A DNA stretch of 64,000 nucleotides, from positions 1,798,001 through 1,862,000 of the forward strand of contig CAXXFB010000001.1 in NCBI GenBank assembly GCA_963674545.2, written 5' to 3'. Below, one piece after another: positions 8,804-15,278 of the stretch (the stretch's first letter is position 1; each line of letters starts with the position of its first letter). The DNA is from JABGQS01 sp963674545. Lineage in GTDB: Bacteria; Bacillota; Clostridia; Christensenellales; SZUA-584. The translations under genes were made by a program, and so were the position numbers. A model generated the notes under the pieces. The model was not told the DNA's origin. It did no database searches and saw only the letters and a program-made list of their open reading frames with translations.

Positions 8804-9361
8804 CTACATGAAATATTTAACAAGCATCTTACTTCCAACAATGGCACCCGCAAACATGAAAACAGCGAATACCCAGCCCGAAAGCGACAGTGATGCTATT
8901 CCGCTGAACAGTGCTCCGATATTACATCCGAACGCAAGCCTTGCGCCATAGCCCATGAACAGTCCGCCAAGGACAGCAGCTACGACCTGCCTAAAATTCT
9001 TTATCTTCTTGATTTTGAAACCGGACGCCATAAGCGATGCAAACAGTGCTCCAAAGATTATACCGAGGTTCCTCCATGAACCGCCGTGCATAAGGAATCC
9101 TGCGTCAAGCGTGGCTTGTGCCCCCGCCGAGCTGAAGTACTGCATATTGTCTACGCTTCCGCCGACCAGCTGATAAAGCCATGCGCCCCAGTTTGCAAGC
9201 ACGCCCGATACGCCCCACGGGCTACCGGTGGTTGCAAATGTGACTATCTGGAAAACCGATAGAAGCACTGCACCTGTTACATACGGAAGTGCGTCTTTAA
9301 ACCATTGTTTATAGAAAACATTCTTCTTGAGTTTATCAAACATTGCCTTCAAATAATCCAC
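8804..9361 (-). CDS. YeeE/YedE family sulfur transporter, C-terminal half
   Basis: 185 residues with four to five membrane helices. The motif GARLAFGCNIGALFSGIAS with the conserved Cys is the hallmark of the YeeE/YedE (Sulf_transp, PF04143) family, which imports thiosulfate (TsuA). Known one-piece members are about 330 residues with two homologous halves. Here the two halves are separate genes with tusA between them, so the pore is presumably a heterodimer. It follows tusA by 41 bp. Cysteines of the family pass the substrate along the pore, and one lies in the motif noted here. Confidence 0.85.
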   Translation of the reverse strand: MDYLKAMFDKLKKNVFYKQWFKDALPYVTGAVLLSVFQIVTFATTGSPWGVSGVLANWGAWLYQLVGGSVDNMQYFSSAGAQATLDAGFLMHGGSWRNLGIIFGALFASLMASGFKIKKIKNFRQVVAAVLGGLFMGYGARLAFGCNIGALFSGIASLSLSGWVFAVFMFAGAIVGSKMLVKYFM

Positions 9362-9402
9362 CTCCTGTTAATGTGATATGGACAGCCTTATTAAAGGCAT
9401 TG

Positions 9403-9630
9403 TTATACTTTTTCTATGTATACTTCCCATTCACCGTCGTCAACTTCTTCGATCTCTACGTTATGGCCCTGTTTTCTTGCCCATTCGGGAACATTCTTCA
9501 TAGCACAGCTGTGGTCTATCTGAACTATCAATACGTCGCCTGCATCAAGCTTCTCTAAAGCTTTCTCTGTCTTTATCAATGGAACCGGGCAAGCCTCGCC
9601 CATGCAATCTAATTCAACTTCTTTACTCAT
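9403..9630 (-). CDS. tusA: TusA-family sulfurtransferase
   Basis: 75 residues, the usual TusA/SirA size. The catalytic cysteine is in GEACPVPLIKTEKAL (CPxP motif) and a second Cys in DHSCAM. TusA proteins carry a persulfide in the cytoplasm. Adjacent to YeeE they act as TsuB, which is needed for thiosulfate uptake in E. coli (established for tsuAB). Its position between the two YeeE halves supports the same role here: receiving sulfur from the pore and handing it on, possibly to the reductase encoded downstream. RBS AGGAG lies upstream of the ATG. Confidence 0.9.
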   Translation of the reverse strand: MSKEVELDCMGEACPVPLIKTEKALEKLDAGDVLIVQIDHSCAMKNVPEWARKQGHNVEIEEVDDGEWEVYIEKV

Positions 9631-9664
9631 AATAATTCTCCTTTATAAATTTGATTTGATTTTT

Positions 9665-10396
9665 TTACTCTTCGTCTTTGCCCTTGTTTTTTCTGTTCTC
9701 CCATTTATGTGCAATGACATAAATAACAGCAATGATAAGCAGGTTAAGAGCAAGCCCTGCGATCCAGCCGAGTCCGTCGTTCCCGACGCCATCCGTTCCT
9801 CCGAACAGGTCTGGCAGGAACACCTTAGGCGCTCCGACAATAAATGTTCTCTCCCACCAGCCGAATGTTGCTGCTCCTAAGAGCGAACCGACTATGAAGA
9901 AAACTAGAGCCAGAAGCTGCATCAGGAATCCTTCGCCTACTCTCATAAGCGTTCCGGATGCACAACCGCCTGCAATGACCATTCCGATACCAAACATAAA
10001 TGCACCCACGCCTGTTGCAATGCTTACCGGGGCAATATAACTCTGTCCCGGAATTGGCAGCCCTTGCGAATAAGCGCTGTACTTTATTGCGGTAAACACG
10101 ATGCTCGTGATAGCAAAAGCTATAAGGACAGCTCTTGTAATAGATGTGCTTCCTGTCAGGTAGGGGTCACGCATTGATGCGGTGAAGCAGAAACGGCTGC
10201 GCTGCAGTATAAATCCAAACGCAATACCTGTCATCCAATACAATGCCGTTTTACCGCCCGGGTTTGTAAGAGTCAGCCATATCCCGACTCCCACGATTAC
10301 TACACCAAGAAGTATGCCAAACGGAATCTGATTAACCTTTTTCTTGCGCGTGCGGCCCGAATCGCGAGACGACCTAGCAATGGTTCGTTCTGTCAC
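9665..10396 (-). CDS. YeeE/YedE family sulfur transporter, N-terminal half
   Basis: 243 residues from a GTG start, preceded by AAGGAAG at 7-bp spacing. About six membrane helices. Family motifs are GFILQRSRFCFTASMRD and FGIGMVIAGGCASGTLMR, both with the conserved cysteines of the YeeE half-repeat. It opens the sulfur operon and is followed by tusA, the second YeeE half, the reductase and two rhodanese lipoproteins, all minus strand with short gaps. Predicted role: importing thiosulfate or a similar sulfane-sulfur compound. Its 5' region holds a Rex-like operator and a second palindrome, so expression is probably redox- or fermentation-controlled. Confidence 0.85.
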   Translation of the reverse strand: MTERTIARSSRDSGRTRKKKVNQIPFGILLGVVIVGVGIWLTLTNPGGKTALYWMTGIAFGFILQRSRFCFTASMRDPYLTGSTSITRAVLIAFAITSIVFTAIKYSAYSQGLPIPGQSYIAPVSIATGVGAFMFGIGMVIAGGCASGTLMRVGEGFLMQLLALVFFIVGSLLGAATFGWWERTFIVGAPKVFLPDLFGGTDGVGNDGLGWIAGLALNLLIIAVIYVIAHKWENRKNKGKDEE

Positions 10397-10413
10397 TGTA
10401 ACACTTCCTTTCT

Positions 10414-10431
10414 TTGTTAAATAATTAACAA
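10414..10431. promoter_or_regulatory. Rex-type operator in front of the sulfur operon
   Basis: TTGTTAAATAATTAACAA fits the Firmicutes Rex consensus TTGTTAA-N4-TTAACAA at all 14 defined positions. It lies 18 bp upstream of the GTG of the YeeE N-half gene, just before its ribosome site, where binding would block transcription. Rex senses the NADH/NAD+ ratio. No rex gene is in the window. AT-rich palindromes can occur by chance, so the call is an inference. Confidence 0.6.
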
Positions 10432-10438
10432 TTCTATT

Positions 10439-10456
10439 TGTGATAATATTATCACA
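10439..10456. promoter_or_regulatory. 18-bp perfect palindrome (CRP/FNR-like or unknown operator)
   Basis: TGTGATAATATTATCACA is a perfect palindrome 8 bp further upstream of the Rex-like site, in the divergent region between the sulfur operon and the LysR gene. The TGTGA/TCACA arms recall CRP/FNR-type operators, but the spacer is 8 rather than 6 bases. It could also overlap the minus-strand -10 region (TAATAT). Confidence 0.5.
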
Positions 10457-10578
10457 GTATGTATGTGTTTTTAAGCTAGAGTTTCTTATGCAGTATAAGT
10501 TTTGTTTATAGCAAAAGTATGATATACTAATTAAAACATGTTATACTATTTTAAAACAATTACAGGCTGGTGAAATTT

Positions 10579-11478
10579 ATGAATATCGAATCATTAAGAT
10601 ACTTCTTTTTGATCTCTAAAGCCGGAAATATATCAAGCGTAGCAAAGGAAGTGCATCTGACTCAATCGGCGCTCAGCCAGCAGATCCAGAAGCTCGAAAG
10701 CGACCTTGACCAAAAGCTGCTTGTCCGCAGCAACAAGGGCGTTACTATAACGAACGCCGGCAAAATAGTGAGTTTATATGCCGAGAACATTCTACGCACA
10801 TACGATACTATGATAGAAGAGCTTGGCGATGCCGAGAAAGACGATGTTGTATTAAAGATAGAAGCGTGCCACTCCGTAGCAGACTATGCTCTTCCGTGCA
10901 CTCTTATACTTGTAAATGGCATACACCCAAACCATAAATATGAACTCACAGGTAATGAATCCTCAAACATTATAACGAATGTCTCAAATAACATCTGCGA
11001 TGTCGGGTTTATATGCGGCAAAGACGTTAAAATCGAATATGAAGATATCGTCGCAACAAAAGTAGGCGTAAACAATATATCTCTAATAAGCAAGAACGAA
11101 GACACTTATCCGGACGAAGTGACACTCAGCGGTCTGCTTGACTACTGTCTTATAACATTCCCGGAAAAGAACTACATAACCAAACTGCTTGAAAAGAACC
11201 TCACACAGACAGGATACAACCAAAGCAGCATCAACTGCAACCTTAGGGTGGAAGGCATAGAAGGCGCAAAAATATTGATATCCAGAAACTTCGGCGTTGC
11301 ATTTTTGCCCTATATCTCCGTCAAAGAAGAACTTTATAAAAAACAGTTTAAAAAAATAGCTATATCAAACTTCGATATGGACATAGATATCTATATGCTT
11401 TATAAAAAGAACTGTCCCGGATATATAAAAGATTTCGTAGACTGGTTCAAGAAAAACGGAGCCAACAGCTTCTGCTAA
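10579..11478 (+). CDS. LysR-family transcription regulator
   Basis: 299 residues from ATG 10579 (MNIESLRYFF); a GTG nine bases upstream is possible, but GGTGA sits correctly for the ATG. The N-terminal winged HTH is textbook LysR: FFLISKAGNISSVAKEVHLTQSALSQQIQKLE, with residues about 90-295 as the effector-binding domain. LysR regulators usually control a divergent operon, here the YeeE/TusA/rhodanese genes, so this is the prime candidate for a thiosulfate- or sulfur-responsive activator like CysB (inference). The 3' end overlaps the convergent tusA-like gene by four bases. Confidence 0.85.
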   Translation: MNIESLRYFFLISKAGNISSVAKEVHLTQSALSQQIQKLESDLDQKLLVRSNKGVTITNAGKIVSLYAENILRTYDTMIEELGDAEKDDVVLKIEACHSVADYALPCTLILVNGIHPNHKYELTGNESSNIITNVSNNICDVGFICGKDVKIEYEDIVATKVGVNNISLISKNEDTYPDEVTLSGLLDYCLITFPEKNYITKLLEKNLTQTGYNQSSINCNLRVEGIEGAKILISRNFGVAFLPYISVKEELYKKQFKKIAISNFDMDIDIYMLYKKNCPGYIKDFVDWFKKNGANSFC

Positions 11479-11705
11479 AGTTTTTTTATATAAACCTCCC
11501 AAACGCCATTTAAAACCTCTTCTATCCTGAACTGTACATTTCTTTTACTATACCTCTGTCTTATCGACTCCACAGTACAGCTATGGTCGGTAACAAGCAT
11601 AAACTCATCTCCGTGTCCAATTTCTTCAAGCTTTTTTTCAATTTTAAGTATTGGAAGAGGACAAATGTCTCCAAAACAGTCTATATAATCTTTGTTCTTA
11701 TCCAT
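11475..11705 (-). CDS. Second TusA-family protein
   Basis: 76 residues with the CPxP catalytic cysteine in FGDICPLPILKIEKKL and a second Cys in DHSCTVES, so it resembles the other TusA at 9403-9630. It is transcribed against the LysR gene and overlaps its last four bases. A sulfur carrier beside the regulator may supply a different acceptor, or titrate sulfur for the LysR circuit (speculative). It has its own RBS and lies outside the main operon. Confidence 0.85.
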   Translation of the reverse strand: MDKNKDYIDCFGDICPLPILKIEKKLEEIGHGDEFMLVTDHSCTVESIRQRYSKRNVQFRIEEVLNGVWEVYIKKL

Positions 11706-11787
11706 AGCTTACACTCCCTTTGGCTGTTCATGGGCTGATTATAGCATATATCCAATGCGTAAATAAAGTATGCTGTTTTTCGCAAAA

Positions 11788-11820
11788 AAAGAGCAGGCCG
11801 AATGCCTGCTCTTTCATTTT
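11788..11820 (-). terminator. Rho-independent terminator of the symporter gene
   Basis: An 11-bp perfect stem AAAGAGCAGGC / GCCTGCTCTTT with a 5-base loop. Read on the minus strand it is followed by a run of seven T, just after the symporter stop codon. Confidence 0.85.
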
Positions 11821-11828
11821 TTTATGTT

Positions 11829-13466
11829 CTATTTCTTTCCTACGCCTTCAAAGCTTTTTTCAACAAGATCGTTTGACAACTGCTGCTTTTTCTTTGTTGC
11901 AAGCTGAACGACGATAGTAACAATTATTGAAACGGTCAGCGCTATAAACAGCGGATCAAGATTCTGTACTATCATGTTCGAGGACAGACTGTGTACAGGA
12001 GCATCAGCCGTTCCCTTGATGGCATTGACGAGTCCGAATACACTGGCTTCCTTTGTGTGGAATAAAAGCATCCAGAGCATGCTGGCTACGAATCCTGAAA
12101 TAAGGCCGGATACAGCAGCCGCTTTTGTCATCTTCTTTGAATACAACGCGCCTACAAACATCGGCAGGAATGCCGAGCCGCACAGTCCAAAGAACAGTCC
12201 TGTTGCAATCGCAATTGCGCCGTCCCATATCTGCGGAAGCACATATGAAAGTATTATTGTCACTATGATGGCTACAAGAACGCCTATCCTTGAAGCAACA
12301 AGTCCTTTCTTGGGCGAGTTCTCTTTCGGTGTAAATATATCTCTGCCCACTGCAGTACCCATTGTATGGAACTGGGAGCTTATCGTAGACATGCCTGCTG
12401 CCATCATCATAACAAGGAATATCGTAACGAACCATGGTGAAGTGAACGTATTCAGGAAGACAGGTATGATGCTGTCCGTTCCTCCCGCCGCAACTACGGA
12501 TATCTGCCCCGTCGTATTAAAGAACAATACATTGGAAAGCGCTCCGACAACAAAAGCAACGCCGGTCATAAGAAGTATGAACACGCCTCCGATAGGAACC
12601 GCACGGTTAAGCTCTCTGTCACTCTTAACCGTCATGAAACGCACTGCAAGCTGCGGCTGTGCCAGCACGCCGATGCCAACGCCGGCAACTATGCTCGTTA
12701 CAACGGTCATCCAGTTTTTAGACAGGAACTTCGGCATGGACGTCCAGCCCTGGAACCCTCCTGCCTGAAGGCCTGCAGTTTGCTCCATTACAGCCGGGTT
12801 GCTCGAAAGATCAGTAAGTGCCTGATGCGCAGTTGTTATTCCGCCCATCTGCACATATACCATTATAAGCAATGCAACCATACCGATGAGCATCAGCGAG
12901 CCCTGGAACGCATCGGAGTACATAACTCCCTTGATACCGCCGAATATTACATATGCCGCCACAATAGCCGCAAATGCAAACAGCGCAATATTATAAGGTA
13001 TTCCAAGACCTGACTCAAGTATCTTTGTAACACCAATCATAACAGCTGCCGTATATACCGGCATAAAGATAAATATGATTATACCTGCAAACTTTTGTAT
13101 GAACTTAGAATTGAAACGTTTTCCTAAAAACTCAGGGAAAGTATGAGCGTCAAGATTTCTTCCTATCCTTCTTGTACGCTTTCCGAAGAATACAAAAGCT
13201 ATGAAAACGCCAAGGAAAATGTTTAGGAACGTAAGCCATAAAAGGCTGAATCCGAACACGCCTGCATACCCGCCGAAACCGACGATAGCCGAGGTGCTGA
13301 TAAAGGTTGCTCCATAGCTTAAAGCCATAACTGCCGGATGAATTTTTCTTCCGCCCAGCATATAGTCCTGTGTGTTCTTTGTTCTCCTCCACCCCAGGAT
13401 CCCAAGAAAACCTACGACACCAAGATACACTATTATTATAATATACTTAACAATTTGTTGATCCAA
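11829..13466 (-). CDS. Sodium:solute symporter (SSS family)
   Basis: 545 residues with about 13 membrane helices. It has family features of PF00474 (PanF/MctP/PutP-like): GYAGVFGFSLLW, FGGIKGVMYSDAFQG, and AAGMSTISSQFHTMGTAVGRD with Ser/Thr residues in the Na+ site helix. The substrate (pantothenate, monocarboxylate, proline or others) cannot be named from motifs seen here. It follows a 67-residue membrane protein by 45 bp; this pairing is well known for a subset of SSS transporters. It ends at a strong terminator. Confidence 0.85.
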   Translation of the reverse strand: MDQQIVKYIIIIVYLGVVGFLGILGWRRTKNTQDYMLGGRKIHPAVMALSYGATFISTSAIVGFGGYAGVFGFSLLWLTFLNIFLGVFIAFVFFGKRTRRIGRNLDAHTFPEFLGKRFNSKFIQKFAGIIIFIFMPVYTAAVMIGVTKILESGLGIPYNIALFAFAAIVAAYVIFGGIKGVMYSDAFQGSLMLIGMVALLIMVYVQMGGITTAHQALTDLSSNPAVMEQTAGLQAGGFQGWTSMPKFLSKNWMTVVTSIVAGVGIGVLAQPQLAVRFMTVKSDRELNRAVPIGGVFILLMTGVAFVVGALSNVLFFNTTGQISVVAAGGTDSIIPVFLNTFTSPWFVTIFLVMMMAAGMSTISSQFHTMGTAVGRDIFTPKENSPKKGLVASRIGVLVAIIVTIILSYVLPQIWDGAIAIATGLFFGLCGSAFLPMFVGALYSKKMTKAAAVSGLISGFVASMLWMLLFHTKEASVFGLVNAIKGTADAPVHSLSSNMIVQNLDPLFIALTVSIIVTIVVQLATKKKQQLSNDLVEKSFEGVGKK

Positions 13467-13511
13467 TCTTCCATCCTCCCATTCTAATAAATTAATTTCG
13501 GCCTGCTGCCG

Positions 13512-13715
13512 CTAAATATCCAGGTCTTCCTTAATTTCTGTATCTTCGTTTTCCCATTTCTTGTCCTTCTCCAGTTCCTGATCCGGCTCTCTGCCTTTGT
13601 TCCAGTTTACAACGCCATAAATCACACATAAAACTGCAGACGCAATACAAAGAACATAAGCTAAGAAAATTGAAAAATCACCCAATCCCAGCACTAAGAT
13701 CACCTCTTCCTTCAT
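13512..13715 (-). CDS. Small membrane protein, symporter accessory type
   Basis: 67 residues: one or two membrane-spanning segments (LGDFSIFLAYVLCIASAVLCVIYGVVNW), then a charged tail rich in Glu, Asp and Lys. The VLGLG...YVLCI...CVIYGVVNWNKG pattern matches the small proteins encoded in front of some SSS transporters (symporter small accessory protein, recalled from family annotation). RBS GAGG is close to the ATG. It is probably needed for assembly or activity of the downstream transporter. Confidence 0.7.
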   Translation of the reverse strand: MKEEVILVLGLGDFSIFLAYVLCIASAVLCVIYGVVNWNKGREPDQELEKDKKWENEDTEIKEDLDI

Positions 13716-13725
13716 TTATTTTTTT

Positions 13726-13771
13726 CTCAAAATACAAAAATACCCCTTGGCAATATCCAATAGGGGTAAAC
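13726..13771 (-). terminator. Possible leader terminator/attenuator ahead of the symporter operon
   Basis: On the minus strand TACCCCTATTGG pairs with CCAAGGGGTA (one bulge), followed by TTTTTGTATTTT. It lies within the roughly 125-nt leader between the promoter at 13846-13875 and the accessory-protein gene, so it would cut the transcript before the coding region unless relieved. A second weaker stem (GTTGGATAA / TTATCATCAAC) precedes it. Confidence 0.5.
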
Positions 13772-13845
13772 AAAAAATTCGTTCTTTTCCGTTCTACACT
13801 GTTGATGATAAATTAAATTATCCAACCCTACCATACTTAGAAATA

Positions 13846-13875
13846 AGTATAAAATAGTTCAGCCTTTCGTGTCAA
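13846..13875 (-). promoter_or_regulatory. Sigma-A promoter of the symporter operon
   Basis: Minus-strand -35 TTGACA (13870-13875) and -10 TATACT (13846-13851) with an 18-bp spacer. The predicted start is near 13839, giving a leader of about 125 nt. Confidence 0.7.
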
Positions 13876-13978
13876 CAGCTTTATTATTACCATTCTTTTA
13901 CGTTTTTTTTAATAACCGGCGCAATAGCACATTGTTTATGCTATTATATAACTATAAAATATCACTTGGAGAAACGAT

Positions 13979-14740
13979 ATGAATAACGAAAAAGCAGATG
14001 TTTTAGAAATAATCAAGCAGGGCAGACGCATGCTAAAACCCGACTGGACAGTCTGGAATCATGACATTACCGGCCAAGGCCAGAGTCTGGAGCCACCCAA
14101 AACCGACTACTATCACAACGTTATTGCAGATGCGATACCGCTGTCCGAGCCTGATTTTAACACCATTGGTTCAAAAAGCTTCGTTGAATGTGCAGAAAGC
14201 CGAAAGAGTATAAGAAAATACAGGCAAGATGCTCTTTCACAAAACGAGCTTTCGTTCCTTTTATGGGAAACTGCAAAAATAAAAAAACAGAGAGACCAAT
14301 GGTCACGCAGGCCCGTTCCCTCTGCCGGCGGGCGACACTGCATTAAGACGTATCTTTATATAGACAGAGTCGAGGGCATAGAAAAAGGCATTTATGTTTA
14401 TCAGCCAGAGAATCATGAACTTATGCTTGTCTGCTGCGATGATGGACTAAGGGATAAGCTGCGCTTGGCGCTTTACGGTCAGGACTTCGGCAGCGCTGTG
14501 ATATTCCTATGGGCAGCTGTTCCATATATCATGGAATATCGCTATTCGACTGTCTCCCACAAGATGATAGCATTCGAGGCGGGCCATATATGTCAGAATC
14601 TTCATCTAGCTGCCGAAGCAATAGACTGCGGAAGCTGCGCCATCTCAGCATACTACCAGAAAGATGTTGATGCTGTTGTCCATGTCGACGGTGAAAACGA
14701 ATTCGTACTATACGTAGCAACGCTGGGCAAAAAAATATAA
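13979..14740 (+). CDS. SagB/ThcOx-type nitroreductase-family oxidoreductase
   Basis: 253 residues. After a 65-residue lead come the FMN-binding nitroreductase signatures: SRKSIRKYRQDALS, WSRRPVPSAGGRHCIKTYLYI, and AFEAGHICQNLHLAAEAIDCGSCAISAYY. The PSAGGR and EAGHxxQNLxLAAxAxxxG spacing is that of SagB-type dehydrogenases, but no thiazole/oxazole peptide genes (cyclodehydratase, precursor) lie nearby, so a stand-alone redox enzyme is more likely. RBS GGAGAAA precedes the ATG. The next gene starts 5 bp after the stop. Confidence 0.8.
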   Translation: MNNEKADVLEIIKQGRRMLKPDWTVWNHDITGQGQSLEPPKTDYYHNVIADAIPLSEPDFNTIGSKSFVECAESRKSIRKYRQDALSQNELSFLLWETAKIKKQRDQWSRRPVPSAGGRHCIKTYLYIDRVEGIEKGIYVYQPENHELMLVCCDDGLRDKLRLALYGQDFGSAVIFLWAAVPYIMEYRYSTVSHKMIAFEAGHICQNLHLAAEAIDCGSCAISAYYQKDVDAVVHVDGENEFVLYVATLGKKI

Positions 14741-14745
14741 AAAAT

Positions 14746-15270
14746 ATGGACGAAAAGATATTACGGGAGTTCTGCGCTCTTTACTATGAGAAAAAAGACC
14801 AGATGCACGGTCTGTCACATATAGACAGGATGCTACGCCTAGCAATAAAAATGTGCAGAAAATACCCGCAGGCCGACTTACAGACCGTTGTCTATGGTGC
14901 ATATTTCCATGGCATTTTAAAAACCGATGGAATCAGAGAATTCCTGACTTCTATGAATATTTCAGAGCAGTCAATTCAAAATATAATTACCGCAGCCAGT
15001 GAATCTTTGATAGATCAAATACCCGTTTCTTTTGAAGGCAAAATACTCCACGATGCTCATCTGCTGGAAGGCGGTAAAACTTTTCTGATAACTAAATCTC
15101 TGGTCACCGGCACTCAAAGGGGCCAAAGCCTTGATGAGACAATAGCCTATATAGAAAAAAATATACTCGGTAAAGGCCAAGTATATTTAAACGAAAACAA
15201 GACTGCATACGCCGAAAAGCAAGCATATGCAACAAACTTCATAGACGATTTAAGAAGAGGGCTTAAGTAA
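14746..15270 (+). CDS. HD-domain-like protein with altered metal motif
   Basis: 174 residues resembling small HD phosphohydrolases: HGLSHIDRMLRLA at about 22, then VVYGAYFHGIL where the family has (L)HD, then ILHDAHLLE at about 104. The aspartate of the defining HD pair is replaced by Gly (HG), so metal binding and catalysis may be lost or changed. Other His/Asp residues (H22, H26, HD in ILHDAHLLE) remain. No clear ribosome site is visible; the 5-bp gap to the nitroreductase suggests translational coupling. Function is unknown. Confidence 0.65.
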   Translation: MDEKILREFCALYYEKKDQMHGLSHIDRMLRLAIKMCRKYPQADLQTVVYGAYFHGILKTDGIREFLTSMNISEQSIQNIITAASESLIDQIPVSFEGKILHDAHLLEGGKTFLITKSLVTGTQRGQSLDETIAYIEKNILGKGQVYLNENKTAYAEKQAYATNFIDDLRRGLK

Positions 15271-15278
15271 GCCCTCTA
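15257..15278. terminator. Hairpin over the convergent stop codons
   Basis: AGAGGGCTTA pairs with TAAGCCCTCT across a two-base loop and spans the stop codons of the HD-like gene (+) and the RCC1 gene (-). There is no clear T-run on either strand, so termination strength is uncertain. Confidence 0.45.

Noticed and set aside
13979..15270. Thiazole/oxazole-modified peptide cluster based on the SagB-like gene
   Set aside because: No cyclodehydratase, leader-peptide or transporter genes are adjacent.
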